Positions 20,698 to 33,738 of a DNA stretch of 64,000 bases are shown piece after piece; the first letter of the stretch is position 1, and every line of letters begins with the position of its first letter. The DNA is taken from positions 23,022,642-23,086,641 of the forward strand of contig NC_091352.1 of assembly GCF_038502225.1 (NCBI RefSeq), read 5' to 3'. The position numbers and the translations under genes are program-made. The notes under the pieces were generated by a model. The model was not told where the DNA came from and made no database searches. It was given only the letters and a program-made list of their open reading frames with translations. Source of the DNA: Cherax quadricarinatus. Lineage: Eukaryota > Arthropoda > Malacostraca > Decapoda > Parastacidae.

Positions 20698-23210
20698 TAA
20701 TCCATCTTTACCTTACATGTATGGACTAATAAAAACACACAAAACCAGGGAATCCAGTCAGACCAATTATTAGCTCCCTAGGGTCAGTTTCATATAAATT
20801 ATCCAAATGGCTTGTTGATATTTTGAGCCCTATTGTTGGCAAAATTTCTAACTTTAATGTTAAAAACAACATAGACTTAGTTGATAAATTAAGCTCCTTG
20901 ACTGACTTAAATGATTTTAACATGGTTAGTTTTGATGTTACTTCCTTGTTTACGAAAGTTCCTGTTGATGATTTATTAAGTTTCTTATCTGAAGAACTCG
21001 TTAACTATGATTTACCATTGCCAGTTCCTGTCATTAAACTTTGCATTGTTGATGCAATATTTGTATTTAATGATAAGTTTTACACTCAGAAGTTTGGTAT
21101 GGCAATGGGAAATCCTCTTTCACCTGTTCTTAGTAACCTATACGTACATGGAATTTTTTGAAACAAGGTTGCTTAACACAATCCTCCCTAATAGAGCTAA
21201 ATGGTTCAGATATGTTGATGATATTTTGTGTCTTATGCCCAAAAATGTAGATATACACCATTTCCTTGGAAAATTAAATAACTTAGCCCATTCTATAAAC
21301 TTTACTGTTGAGTTTGAAGAAAATAACTCATTACCTTTTCTAGATGTTTTAATTATTAAGGGTAATAATGAATTCAAATTTAAAATTTACAGAAAACCTA
21401 CAAATAACTGTTCCTATGTCCACTATTATTCTTCGGATCAAGATAGAGTCAAACTGTCTGTTTTCTCATCAATGTTTTTGAGAGCTTTACGAATTTGTAG
21501 TCCTGAGTTCATAGATGAGGAAATATCCAAAATTTATGAAATAGGTAATGATTTAAAATACCCAAGAAATGCAATTGATAAATCTTTTAAAGTTGCTAGA
21601 AATACTTTTTACAATCCAAAAAGGGACAATCAGCCTTATTCAACTAAAAATATGTTGGTTCTCCCTTACCATGAAAACTTGGTTGATATGCCTTCTCTTC
21701 TTAAGACTTTTAATATTAAAGTTGTATTAAAAAATCTTGATACAGTAAAAAAACTTTTGAAAAAGAATTCCCCCCAAAATGCTGATGGATGTGTCTATAA
21801 GATTCCTTGTAAAATTTGCGATAAAGTTTATTACGGTCAAACTGGTAAAAATCTCGAACTAAGATTAAAACAACATAAATATAGCATTAGAACTGGACAA
21901 GATTCCAATGCTCTGTTTGTTCATGTAAGAGATTTTAACCCTTTCAGGGTCCGTCCCGTAGATCTACGGCTTTACGTTCAGGGTCCAAACCGTAGATCTA
22001 CGCCATGAGCTCAGCTCACTCTGATAAACTGTGAGTGGTACATTTGGGCCTAGATATGAGAGAATACATCTATGTGGTATGTGTGCACCACATAAAACAG
22101 ATCCTGCAGCACACTGTGTATAATGAGAGAAAAAAAATGAAATCATGATTTTTCGATTAAAACAGCAACTTTGCAGTGTTTTTTCGTATGTTTTTTATAG
22201 TTGTATTTGCGATTTCTTGGTCTCATTTGATAGAATGGAAGACATATTACAGAAATAGAGATTATTTTGATTGGTTTTAGCATTGGAAATGGTTTGAAAC
22301 TGAGCTGAAAGTAGCGGAAATGTTAAATTTTTGCCGATATTCAAGAGTAAACAAACGACCTCACACATCTAATACACGTCAGCTGGTGGGTCTAATATAC
22401 ATTCACAAATATGTTGATGATATTTATACAATTATTACAGTATTGCATAACAGTAAATCTTCTATTTTTTGGTGTGAATAAAAATTCATTATGTGAATAA
22501 AAAATCAAAATGGAATTTATTTGTAAAGCCTCAAAACATAACTAATGAACAGAGGAAATGTTAGTTTAGTGCCAGGAATGCCTACATTGTTCATTCTGGA
22601 CCCTATTTTGAAATTGGAATATTTTGAACTTTGTGTTAAATTGGCCAAATTAACAATTTCCGATCACTTTATTTTGTAGTTGAAACAGTTGACTTGGCGA
22701 TTTCTTGTGCTCAATCGATAGAATAGAAGTAATACTAGTGAAATAGCTAAGAATTTGGTTGATTGGAATAATGTAATTGGCCTAAAATGGGAGTCAAAGT
22801 CGGCAAAATCGCCGATTCGTAAATATCGCTGACACATCAAAATTCGCGAGAGCATAATTTCGTCAATTTTCCACCAAATTTCGTACTTTTTGTTTTATTA
22901 CCTTCACAAAAAGATTCTCTACGATTTCATAAGAAAAAATAACAAATTTTTTTTTTGAAAATTCTTGGACACTGGTGCGTGACTCCAGATTTGGGCCTTG
23001 GACCCTGAAAGGGTTAACCATCCAACTGATTTTCAAAAAGTTGAGAAAGTAGTATCAAGCAAGTCCATGGTCGACAGGAATATAATTGAATCTAGTTTCA
23101 TAAAAAGCAGTTTTGACAATAATATGAATATTTCCTTTGGTTTATATAAATTAGATCCATTTATAATTAATAGAATTTGGGAAGAATTTAATAATACACT
23201 GGACAAATAA
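20698..23210 (+). pseudogene. PLE2 reverse transcriptase/GIY-YIG, broken
   Basis: Frame 1 (to 21161) carries SFDVTSLFTKV and GMAMGNPLSPVL. A GT insertion then shifts into frame 2, which carries FFETRLL, the catalytic RYVDD (about 21210), then the GIY-YIG domain (VYKIPC, YYGQTGK at 21795-21850). At 21935-21938 a TTAA-flanked MITE interrupts the codons for RDFNHP. The protein ends at 23210 (NTLDK). It is 5'-truncated relative to PLE1, and a 9-bp deletion near 21030 also differs from PLE1. Confidence 0.85.
21939..23013. mobile_element. piggyBac-type MITE inside PLE2
   Basis: Ends CCCTTTCAGGGTCC and GGACCCTGAAAGGG are flanked by TTAA at 21935-21938 and 23014-23017. 1075 bp, no coding capacity. 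The left end carries two CGTAGATCTACG palindromes within 65 bp, as in the autonomous element's left end. The right end matches the autonomous right end for about 150 bp. Probably mobilised in trans by the piggyBac transposase. Confidence 0.9.
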
Positions 23211-23377
23211 TAATTTTTAAAATTTTCTTGGATAGAATAGTTTGTTGGTGGGTCGTGCAAAGGGCCTGTCCAGTTGGGCCGGCGCGCGTCATGTGTTTAA
23301 CCATTGTGGGATCTGATAGTGAGGTGTTGGCCAGACCCCTTATATACCTTCCTTGGATACTTTACTTTCATAGTTCC

Positions 23378-23401
23378 TTGATAATGTGAGTAGTCACGAA
23401 A
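23378..23401 (+). other. Hairpin with hammerhead-like core in PLE terminus
   Basis: TTGATAA, then a GTGA-GTAG-TCAC hairpin, then GAAA. The same block occurs in PLE1 (about 15995-16022, minus) and in the palindrome at 28630-28765. PLEs are known to carry hammerhead ribozymes in their terminal repeats. The core here departs from CUGANGA, and I cannot pair stems I and III, so this is only a candidate. Confidence 0.3.
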
Positions 23402-23442
23402 GCACTTGGAATTTCTCTATTCTTTCAGAGTGGTTGTTTTGC

Positions 23443-23963
<521 letters not shown>

Positions 23964-23973
23964 TATATATATA

Positions 23974-25004
23974 CAGTGGACCCTCGACTAACGCTATTAA
24001 TCCGTTCCTGAGAGCTCATCATTAGTCAAAATTATCGTTAGTCAAGTTAATTTTCCCCATAAGAAATAATGGAAATCAAATTAATCCGTGTAGGACACCC
24101 CAAAGTATGAAAAAAAAAATTGTTTTTACCACATGAAATATTAATTTTAATACACACAAACTGAAGAAGACATGCACAGTTACATGACACTTACCTTTAT
24201 TGAAGATCAGGTGATGATTGATGGGATGGGAGGAGGGGAGAGTGTTGATGGTCTTAGTGTTTAGAAGGGGAATCCCCTTCCATTAGGACTTGAGGTGGCA
24301 AGTCCTTTTCCGGGGTTACTTCCCTTCCCTTTAAATCTCTCAAACCAACCTTTGCTGGCCTTAAATTCACTCACATCACCACTAGTTGCTGTCATTTTTT
24401 TAATTAAATCGTCATGCAACTTCCTAGCCTTTTCACATATGATCGCTTGAGAGATGCTATCTCCTGCTATCTGTTTTTCGTTTATCCACACCAATAACAG
24501 TCTCTCAACATCTTCGAGTACTTGCGATCTCAGTTTCGAAAACATAGATGCACCTTTGGCAAGAACAGCTTCCTTGATTGCCATTTTCTTGCCCACAATA
24601 GTAGCGATGGTTGATTGGGGTTTTGTGTACAACCTGGCCAGCTCGGAGACACGCACTCCACTTTCATACTTAGCAATGATCTCTTTCTTCATATCCATAG
24701 TAATTCTCACCCTTTTTGCTGTAGGGTTGGCACTAGAAGCTTTCTTGGGGCCCATGGTGACTTATTTTGCAGGTGTAATCACTAAAAAGGCTGTGATAAT
24801 ATGAAATGTTCCGATTGTATGCTTGGAAGCGACCGCAGTGGCTGGCTGGCTTGTAAACACTGGCCAGAAGTGGATGCGTCTCAGAAAGAACAAATAGTGT
24901 TGGTTGAGCTTTTTAGCGCTAGTTGAGGCAAAATTTTTGCATTAAAATGTATCGCTAGTCGAATTTATCGTTAATCGATGCCATCGTTGGTCGAGGGTCC
25001 ACTG
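23974..25004 (-). mobile_element. Internally deleted Tigger (non-autonomous)
   Basis: CAGTGGACCCTCGACTAACG at the left and the inverted copy ending GGGTCCACTG at the right, flanked by TA (23972-23973 and 25005-25006). 1031 bp. It keeps the transposase N-terminus and the extreme 3' end, with the middle lost. Its ends say CTCGACTAACG where the full-length copies say CCCGCATAGCG. Confidence 0.85.
24261..24755 (-). pseudogene. Tigger transposase N-terminus, deletion derivative
   Basis: 164 codons. Residues 1-142 match the N-terminus of the 597-aa transposase at 34009 (helix-turn-helix DNA-binding region, start MGPKKASSAN). The frame then jumps into the 3' end of the gene read out of frame (SNPGKGLATSSPNG). 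All three catalytic aspartates are lost. If expressed it would be a DNA-binding fragment only. Confidence 0.85.
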
Positions 25005-25028
25005 TATATATATATGTGTGCTCTGACA

Positions 25029-25071
<43 letters not shown>

Positions 25072-25085
25072 TATATAAATTTTAT

Positions 25086-25127
<42 letters not shown>
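25005..25127. repeat. (TA)n microsatellite
   Basis: Two TA arrays separated by GTGTGCTCTGACAGCA and GCATATATAAATTTT, right of the deleted Tigger. Confidence 0.9.
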
Positions 25128-25130
<3 letters not shown>

Positions 25131-28100
25131 TGCTACTCCTACTTACACTTTGGTCACACTTCACAGACACGCACATGCATATATATATATACATACATCT
25201 AGGTTTTTCTCCTTTTTCTAAATAGCTCTTGTTCTTTTTTATTTCTTCTATTGTCCATGGGGAAGTGGAAAAGAATCTTTCCTCCGTAAGCCATGCGTGT
25301 CGTATGAGGCGACTAAAATGCCGGGAGCAATGGGCTAGTAACCCCTTCTCCTGTATACAATTACTAAAAAAGAGAAGAAGAAAAACTTTATAAAACTGGG
25401 TTGCTTAAATGTGCGTGGATGTAGTGCGGATGACAAGAAACAGATGATTGCTGATGTTATGAATGAAAAGAAGTTGGATGTCCTGGCCCTAAGCGAAACA
25501 AAGCTGAAGGGGGTAGGAGAGTTTCAGTGGGGGAAAATAAATGGGATTAAATCTGGAGTATCTGAGAGAGTTAGAGCAAAGGAAGGGGTAGCAGTAATGT
25601 TAAATGATCAGTTATGGAAGGAGAAAAGAGAATATGAATGTGTAAATTCAAGAATTATGTGGATTAAAGTAAAGGTTGGATGCGAGAAGTGGGTCATAAT
25701 AAGCGTGTATGCACCTGGAGAAGAGAGGAATGCAGAGGAGAGAGAGAGATTTTGGGAGATGTTAAGTGAATGTATAGGAGCCTTTGAACCAAGTGAGAGA
25801 GTAATTGTGGTAGGGGACTTGAATGCTAAAGTAGGAGAAACTTTTAGAGAGGGTGTGGTAGGTAAGTTTGGGGTGCCAGGTGTAAATGATAATGGGAGCC
25901 CTTTGATTGAACTTTGTATAGAAAGGGGTTTAGTTATAGGTAATACATATTTTAAGAAAAAGAGGATAAATAAGTATACACGATATGATGTAGGGCGAAA
26001 TGACAGTAGTTTGTTGGATTATGTATTGGTAGATAAAAGACTGTTGAGTAGACTTCAGGATGTACATGTTTATAGAGGGGCCACAGATATATCAGATCAC
26101 TTTCTAGTTGTAGCTACACTGAGAGTAAAAGGTAGATGGGATACAAGGAGAATAGAAGCATCAGGGAAGAGAGAGGTGAAGGTTTATAAACTAAAAGAGG
26201 AGGCAGTTAGGGTAAGATATAAACAGCTATTGGAGGATAGATGGGCTAATGAGAGCATAGGCAATGGGGTCGAAGAGGTATGGGGTAGGTTTAAAAATGT
26301 AGTGTTAGAGTGTTCAGCAGAAGTTTGTGGTTACAGGAAAGTGGGTGCAGGAGGGAAGAGGAGCGATTGGTGGAATGATGATGTAAAGAGAGTAGTAAGG
26401 GAGAAAAAGTTAGCATATGAGAAGTTTTTACAAAGTAGAAGTGATGCAAGGAGGGAAGAGTATATGGAGAAAAAGAGAGAGGTTAAGAGAGTGGTGAAGT
26501 AATGTAAAAAGAGAGCAAATGAGAGAGTGGGTGAGATGTTATCAACAAATTTTGTTGAAAATAAGAAAAAGTTTTGGAGTGAGATTAACAAGTTAAGAAA
26601 GCCTAGAGAACAAATTGATTTGTCAGTTAAAAATAGGAGAGGAGAGTTATTAAATGGAGAGTTAGAGGTATTGGGAAGATGGAAGGAATATTTTGAGGAA
26701 TTGTTAAATGTTGATGAAGATAGGGAAGCTGTGATTTCGTGTATAGGGCAAGGAGGAATAACATCTTGTAGGAGTGAGGAAGAGCCAGTTGTGAGTGTGG
26801 GGGAAGTTCGTGAGGCAGTAGGTAAAATGAAAGGGGGTAAGGCAGCCGGGATTGATGGGATAAAGATAGAAATGTTAAAAGCAGGTGGGGATATAGTTTT
26901 GGAGTGGTTGGTGCAATTATTTAATAAATGTATGGAAGAGGGTAAGGTACCTAGGGATTGGCAGAGAGCATGCATAGTTCCTTTGTATAAAGGCAAAGGG
27001 GATAAAAGAGAGTGCAAAAATTATAGGGGGATAAGTCTGTTGAGTGTACCTGGTAAAGTGTATGGTAGAGTTATAATTGAAAGAATTAAGAGTAAGACGG
27101 AGAATAGGATAGCAGATGAACAAGGAGGCTTTAGGAAAGGTAGGGGGTGTGTGGACCAGGTGTTTACAGTGAAACATATAAGTGAACAGTATTTAGATAA
27201 GGCTAAAGAGGTCTTTGTGGCATTTATGGATTTGGAAAAGGCGTATGACAGGGTGGATAGGGGGGCAATGTGGCAGATGTTGCAAGTGTATGGTGTAGGA
27301 GGTAGGTTACTGAAAGCAGTGAAGAGTTTTTACGAGGATAGTGAGGCTCAAGTTAGAGTATGTAGGAAAGAGGGAAATTTTTTCCCAGTAAAAGTAGGCC
27401 TTAGACAAGGATGTGTGATGTCACCGTGGTTGTTTAATATATTTATAGATGGGGTTGTAAGAGAAGTAAATGCGAGGGTCTTGGCAAGAGGCGTGGAGTT
27501 AAAAGATAAAGAATCACACACAAAGTGGGAGTTGTCACAGCTGCTCTTTGCTGATGACACTGTGCTCTTGGGAGATTCTGAAGAGAAGTTGCAGAGATTG
27601 GTGGATGAATTTGGTAGGGTGTGCAAAAGAAGAAAATTAAAGGTGAATACAGGAAAGAGTAAGGTTATGAGGATAACAAAAAGATTAGGTGATGAAAGAT
27701 TGAATATCAGATTGGAGGGAGAGAGTATGGAGGAGGTGAACGTATTCAGATATTTGGGAGTGGACGTGTCAGCGGATGGGTCTATGAAAGATGAGGTGAA
27801 TCATAGAATTGATGAGGGAAAAAGAGTGAGTGGTGCACTTAGGAGTCTGTGGAGACAAAGAACTTTGTCCTTGGAGGCAAAGAGGGGAATGTATGAGAGT
27901 ATAGTTTTACCAACGCTCTTATATGGGTGTGAAGCGTGGGTGATGAATGTTGCAGCGAGGAGAAGGCTGGAGGCAGTGGAGATGTCATGTCTGAGGGCAA
28001 TGTGTGGTGTGAATATAATGCAGAGAATTAGTAGTTTGGAAGTTAGGAGGAGGTGCGGGATTACCAAAACTGTTGTCCAGAGGGCTGAGGAAGGGTTGTT

Positions 28101-28580
28101 GAGGTGGTTCGGACATGTAGAGAGAATGGAGCGAAACAGAATGACTTCAAGAGTGTATCAGTCTGTAGTGGAAGGAAGGCGGGGTAAGGGTCGGCCTAGG
28201 AAGGGTTGGAGGGAGGGGGTAAAGGAGGTTTTGTGTGCGAGGGGCTTGGACTTCCAGCAGGCATGCGTGAGCGTGTTTGATAGGAGTGAATGGAGACAAA
28301 TGGTTTTTAATACTTGACGTGCTGTTGGAGTGTGAGCAAAGTAACATTTATGAAGGGATTCAGGGAAACCGGCAGGCCGGACTTGAGTTCTGGAGATGGG
28401 AAGTACAGTGCCTGCACTCTGAAGGAGGGGTGTTAATGTTGCAGTTTAAAAACTGTAGTGTAAAGCACCCTTCTGGCAAGACAGTGATGGAGTGAATGAT
28501 GGTGAAAGTTTTTCTTTTTCGGGCCACCCTGCCTTGGTGGGAATCGGCCGGTGTGATAATAAAAAAAAAAAAAAAAAAAT
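25128..28580 (+). mobile_element. RTE-type LINE R3, nearly intact
   Basis: The 5' region (25128-25392) matches the 5' relic of R1. The endonuclease/RT frame follows to 28317, then a 3' UTR with the GGGCCACCCTGCC motif and an A run at 28561-28580. The exact 5' end is uncertain because it borders the TA array. Only one stop codon interrupts the protein. Confidence 0.85.
25393..28317 (+). pseudogene. RTE LINE endonuclease-reverse transcriptase with one stop codon
   Basis: About 970 codons. An apurinic-type endonuclease comes first (KLGCLNVRGC start, LSETKL, VVGDLNAKVG, LLDYVLV, SDHF), then RT (KAAGIDG, YRGISLLS, FMDLEKAYDRVDR, LRQGCVMSP, catalytic FADDTVL near 27550), and an RTE C-terminus with WFGHVERM, GRPRKGW and DRSEWR. 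A single in-frame TAA at 26500-26502 splits it. The frame resumes at once and stays open for 604 codons. The frame is open upstream to 25342, but no ATG precedes the endonuclease core, so the true start was lost or is non-ATG. There is no separate ORF1. Confidence 0.88.
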
Positions 28581-28589
28581 ATATATAAA

Positions 28590-29420
<831 letters not shown>

Positions 29421-29574
29421 ACCATTTACAGCTAAAAGAGGACTGCCTGGCATACCAAACACCAGCCTGATGCCAGATGTAACACCAGCCATGCAACAGT
29501 TACCGCTACAGTAGCTCCATATCAGCTATGCTAGTGTTCTCAAGAGACACAAAAATAAAAAAAAAAAATCCAAG

Positions 29575-30378
29575 ATGTACACCAAGCCTCCTAGGAAACT
29601 GTTACCCATAATGTATACCCTGAAGGACACCAGGGCATCTTCCACCCCCCTCACCCCCACCCAGACCAACACAACAACAACAACAACAACAGCAGACGAC
29701 TCCAAAACTTTCTCTGGATTCCCTCAACATTCATCCTCATCCACATTTCACATCCAAGCTGACTTCTCTTCTCCAACTATGGCAAACACTCAAAATCTCT
29801 TCACCCCAAACAGCATCATCGACTATAACTCATCAACACCCAAAGGTATAGCCCAGGTATGCAGTTCTCAACAATGACTCAACACCATTGATAAAATTCT
29901 ACAGGAAAATAATATGCTGAGACAGCAAAACAAAGCCTTTGAAAAACTGACTGGGAGCCTAGAACACTATCTATTTACCCAAAACATGAGGATCAGTGAC
30001 CAAGAGTGCTATCTAACAACACAAAACTTATGGATTAGTGAACTAGAAAGCAAACTGACAACCTAAACAAACTTGTCCAAGCATCACACAAACCTGCAAT
30101 TAACTGTAGACACAAATACTAAGCAAATAGATTCCCTCACCACCAAGCTGTCAGAAGCTACACAAGATTGGAGGTTAAACATAGAATCCCAATGGAGTGC
30201 ATGCTTCCAGTGTCAAAGGGATATGATTGAACAAGACAAGCTCCTAGACTCTGTCATTTTAACCAGCTCTAACTTACCATGGGATACAAACCATGACAAC
30301 TGCACTAACAAAGCACTTCAGCTAATAAAAGATGAGATACAAATTAACATTAAAACCAGTGTGACCTTACAGATGTAA
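29575..30378 (+). pseudogene. LINE N2 ORF1 (Gag-like), two stops
   Basis: 268 codons in one frame, interrupted by TGA at 29875-29877 and TAA near 30064. The N-terminus is Thr/Pro-rich with a poly-Thr run. The second half is a heptad-like, Gln- and Leu-rich stretch (QENNMLRQQNKAFEKL) that looks like a coiled coil. No zinc knuckle is seen. It is likely the RNA-binding ORF1 protein of the LINE. Confidence 0.6.
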
Positions 30379-32127
30379 ACAACTATAGGCCAATATCAAA
30401 CCTACCATTGCACTCCAAAATCTTTGAGAAACTCGTGCACAGGAGACTATACCCATTTATAACGGCACAAAACATACTCAAAACCTGCCAATTTGGATTC
30501 AGGAAAAATAAAAGCACTAATGAAGCAATTGTAAAAATGCTAGATCTGCTTTACACAGCATTGGAAAATAAGGAATATCTGCTAGGAATTTTTATTGACC
30601 TAAGAAAAGCGTTTGACACAGTAGACCACGGAATCCTACTCCACAAACTTCACCATTATGGTATACGAGGCCATGCGCTTGCATATTTCAAATCCTACCT
30701 TACTAATAAGTATCAGTAGGTCACCATTAAAGACAGCCTCATCAACACGGCCACTTGATACTGGAGTTCCACAGGGAAGTGTCCTTGGACCCCTGTTCTT
30801 AATTATTTACATCAATGATCTTCCAAACGTATCCCAACACCTGAAACCCATTCTCTTTACTGACGACACAACTTATGTCATCTCTTACCCTAATCTACTC
30901 AGCACCATTGTTAATGAGTAGCTGCTCAAAATATCGAGTTGGATGACAGCCAATAAACTTACACTTAACACTGACAAAACCTACTATATTATGTTTGGCA
31001 ACAGAGCAGGTGTTAAGAACATAAGAACATAAGAAAGACGGAACACTGCAACAGGCCTACTGACCCATGCGGAGCAGGTCCATGCCCCCCCCCCTGGATT
31101 AGACCAATGACCCACCCCCCGGATTATCCCAATGGCCCACCCAGTCTGGTCCTCCACTCAAGGATGGAGCACTGCACCAGACCCAGCAGCACAAGCTAGT
31201 CAGGTCCAACTCACACCCACTCATGTATTTATTTTTAAAACTACACAATGTTTTAGCCTCAATAACTGCACTTGGGAGTTTGTTCCACTCATCCACAATT
31301 TTATTTCCAAACCAGTGCTTTCCTATATCCTTCCTGAATCTGAATTTTTCCAACTAGAAAGCATTGCTGCGAGTCCTGTCTTGGCTGGAAATTTTCAGCA
31401 CACTACTTACATCCCCTTTATTTATTCCTGTTTTCCATTTATACACCTCGATCATATCCCCCCTAATTCTACGCCTTTCAAGAGAGTGCAGATTCAGGGC
31501 CCTCAGTCTATCCTCATAGGGAAGATTTCTGATACATGGGATCATCTTTGTCATCCTCCTTTGTACGTTTTCCAGAGCATTTATATCCATTCTGTAATAC
31601 GGTGACCAGAACTGAGCAGCATAGTCTAAATGAGGCCTAACCAAGGATATATAGAGCTGAAGAACAACCTGAAGACTTCTATTATTTATACTTCTAGATA
31701 TGAAGCCAAGAATTCTGTTAGCTTTATTGCAAGCACTAATGCACTGTTGTCTTGGTTTTAGGTTACTGCTAACCAGAACTCCCAAATCCTTTTCGCAACT
31801 TAACATTAAGATCAACAACACTCTAATTGCCAGACATAATGAGGGCAAATTCCTAGGCCTATACCTCAACAACAACCTGAATTTCAGCACCCATATCCAA
31901 CACATAGCAAAAAAAGTATCCAAAACAGTTGGGATCCTCTCCAAGATGCGATACTACGTGCTGCAAAATGCCCTTCTCACACAATACTATTCACTCATTT
32001 ATCCATACCTCACCTATGCTATTTGTGCTTGGGGATCAACTGCAGCAACACACCTAAAGCCAATAATAACCCAACAAAAAGCTGCAGTAAGAATAATCAC
32101 TAAATCCCATCCCTGGCAACACCCCCC
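30368..32127 (+). pseudogene. LINE N2 reverse transcriptase, split by LINE G2L
   Basis: NNYRPISNL start, FIDLRKAFDTVDHG, GVPQGSVLGP, then TDDTTYV, where the first catalytic-motif residue differs from the FADD of LINE II. TAG codons lie near 30718 and 30919. G2L interrupts at 31014-31797. The frame then continues (NIKINNTLIARH, EGKFLGLYL) to a poly-C run near 32120, where LINE II begins. Confidence 0.75.
31014..31797 (-). pseudogene. LINE G2L, C-terminal fragment
   Basis: The minus strand encodes CEKDLGVLVSSNLKPRQQ through RRMTKMIPCIRNLPYEDRLR to the 3' end, whose tail is TTCTTATGTTCTTATG units at 31016-31040. Same family as 12841-13352. It is 5'-truncated. Confidence 0.8.
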
Positions 32128-33567
32128 CCCCCCCTATCACCAATCATTGCAACACTCTTTAACAAATCCATTGAATCCTCCACCTTCCCTACAGTACTCA
32201 AAATAGCAAGGGTCACCCCGATCCACAAAGGAGGAGACCAAACAGAGTTGAATAACTATAGGCCAATATCCAACTTACACCCTCTCTCAAAAATCTTCGA
32301 AAAATTAATTCATAAACGAATCTACTCCTACCTTATCTCCCAAAACATACTCAACCCTTGCCAATTTGGATTCAGGCCAAATAAAAATACTAATGATGCT
32401 ATTATACACATGCTAGAACATATATACACTGCAATAGAGAAAAAAGAAGTCCCACTGGGGATCTTCATTGACTTATGTAAAGCTTTTGATACAGTTAACC
32501 ATGACTTGCTCCACGTAAAATTGTCACACTATGGTATAAGAGGGCACTCCCTCAACTACCTCAAGTCATACCTCAGCAACAGAAGCCAATATGTGTATGC
32601 AAATGGGGCAAACTCTTCTGCACAACCAATTACAGTTGGTGTCCCACAGGGAAGTGTCCTTGGCCCTCTTCTCTTTCTCCTATACATAAATGACCTACCA
32701 AATGCTTCGCAATTACTCAAACCCACACTATTTGCAGATGACACTACATACGTCTTCTCCCACCCGAGCCCAGTCATGCTAGCCAATACTGTAAATACCG
32801 AATTACAGAAAATATCTACCTGGATGAGGACTAACAAACTTACACTAAACATTGACAAAACCTACTTCATTCAGTTTGGTAACAGAGCTACAGATGTCCC
32901 TCTTAACATAATGATAAACGGATCACCTATCACAAAGCTAACAGAGGGAAAATTCTTAGGAATCCACCTTGATAATAGACTCAAATTTCATACACATATA
33001 CAACAAATTTCTAAGAAAATTTCCAAGACTGTAGGCATACTATCGAAGATACGGTACTATGCTCCACAGTCAGCCCTCCTGGCCCTATATCACTCTCTTA
33101 TTTACCCCTATCTCACCTATGGAATTTGTGCATGGGGCTCAACAACAAGTAACCATCTCAGACCACTAATTACCCAACAAAAGGCTGCAGTTAGAATGAT
33201 AACAAATTCTCACTATAGGCAGCACACTCCACCAATATTCAATACACTAAACCTACTCACCATACAAAACATCCATACTTATTACTGCACCTATTACATA
33301 CATAGAACACTTAACTCTGATATTAACCCTCCCCTCAAACATCTCCTTGCCAACCTCAACAGAACACATGACCATAACACAAGGCACAGATCACTCTTTG
33401 ATGTTCCTCGTGTCCATCTCACACTATGCAAAAACTCAATGCACATAAAAGGCCCTAAAATCTGGAACTCATTACCTGTAAATATAAAAGAAACACTACC
33501 TGTTTATAAATTCAAGTCTCTTCTCAAAGATCACTTACTCACCCAAAACCAAATAAATACTGAATAA
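32128..33567 (+). CDS. LINE II reverse transcriptase, open but 5'-truncated
   Basis: About 478 codons without a stop. Motifs in order: IARVTPIHKGGD, NNYRPISNLHPLSKIFEKL, FGFRPNKNTNDA, FIDLCKAFDTVNH (Cys where the family has Arg or Lys), GVPQGSVLGPLLF, the catalytic FADDTTYV near 32730, EGKFLGIHLD, and the C-terminal KGPKIWNSLP. The endonuclease and ORF1 are absent, and the frame has no native ATG, so it is a truncated open frame of a dead-on-arrival copy. Confidence 0.8.
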   Translation, partial: PPLSPIIATLFNKSIESSTFPTVLKIARVTPIHKGGDQTELNNYRPISNLHPLSKIFEKLIHKRIYSYLISQNILNPCQFGFRPNKNTNDAIIHMLEHIYTAIEKKEVPLGIFIDLCKAFDTVNHDLLHVKLSHYGIRGHSLNYLKSYLSNRSQYVYANGANSSAQPITVGVPQGSVLGPLLFLLYINDLPNASQLLKPTLFADDTTYVFSHPSPVMLANTVNTELQKISTWMRTNKLTLNIDKTYFIQFGNRATDVPLNIMINGSPITKLTEGKFLGIHLDNRLKFHTHIQQISKKISKTVGILSKIRYYAPQSALLALYHSLIYPYLTYGICAWGSTTSNHLRPLITQQKAAVRMITNSHYRQHTPPIFNTLNLLTIQNIHTYYCTYYIHRTLNSDINPPLKHLLANLNRTHDHNTRHRSLFDVPRVHLTLCKNSMHIKGPKIWNSLPVNIKETLPVYKFKSLLKDHLLTQNQINTE

Positions 33568-33738
33568 CTGAACCTTATAAATTGTATATCTTAAATGTTT
33601 CTCACAATTATATCACATAAATGTTAAACCTAAAACCCAATCTAACTTTATTATTTTTTAAATACACTACCTAACAGAATACTCCATTCTACTGAATGTA
33701 CAACAATGCATACAACCATATGACCTGTCTTTGTAATA

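Noticed and set aside
26331..27017. 228-codon minus-strand frame
   Set aside because: Antisense of the RTE LINE RT; Leu/Ser/Phe-rich with no motif.
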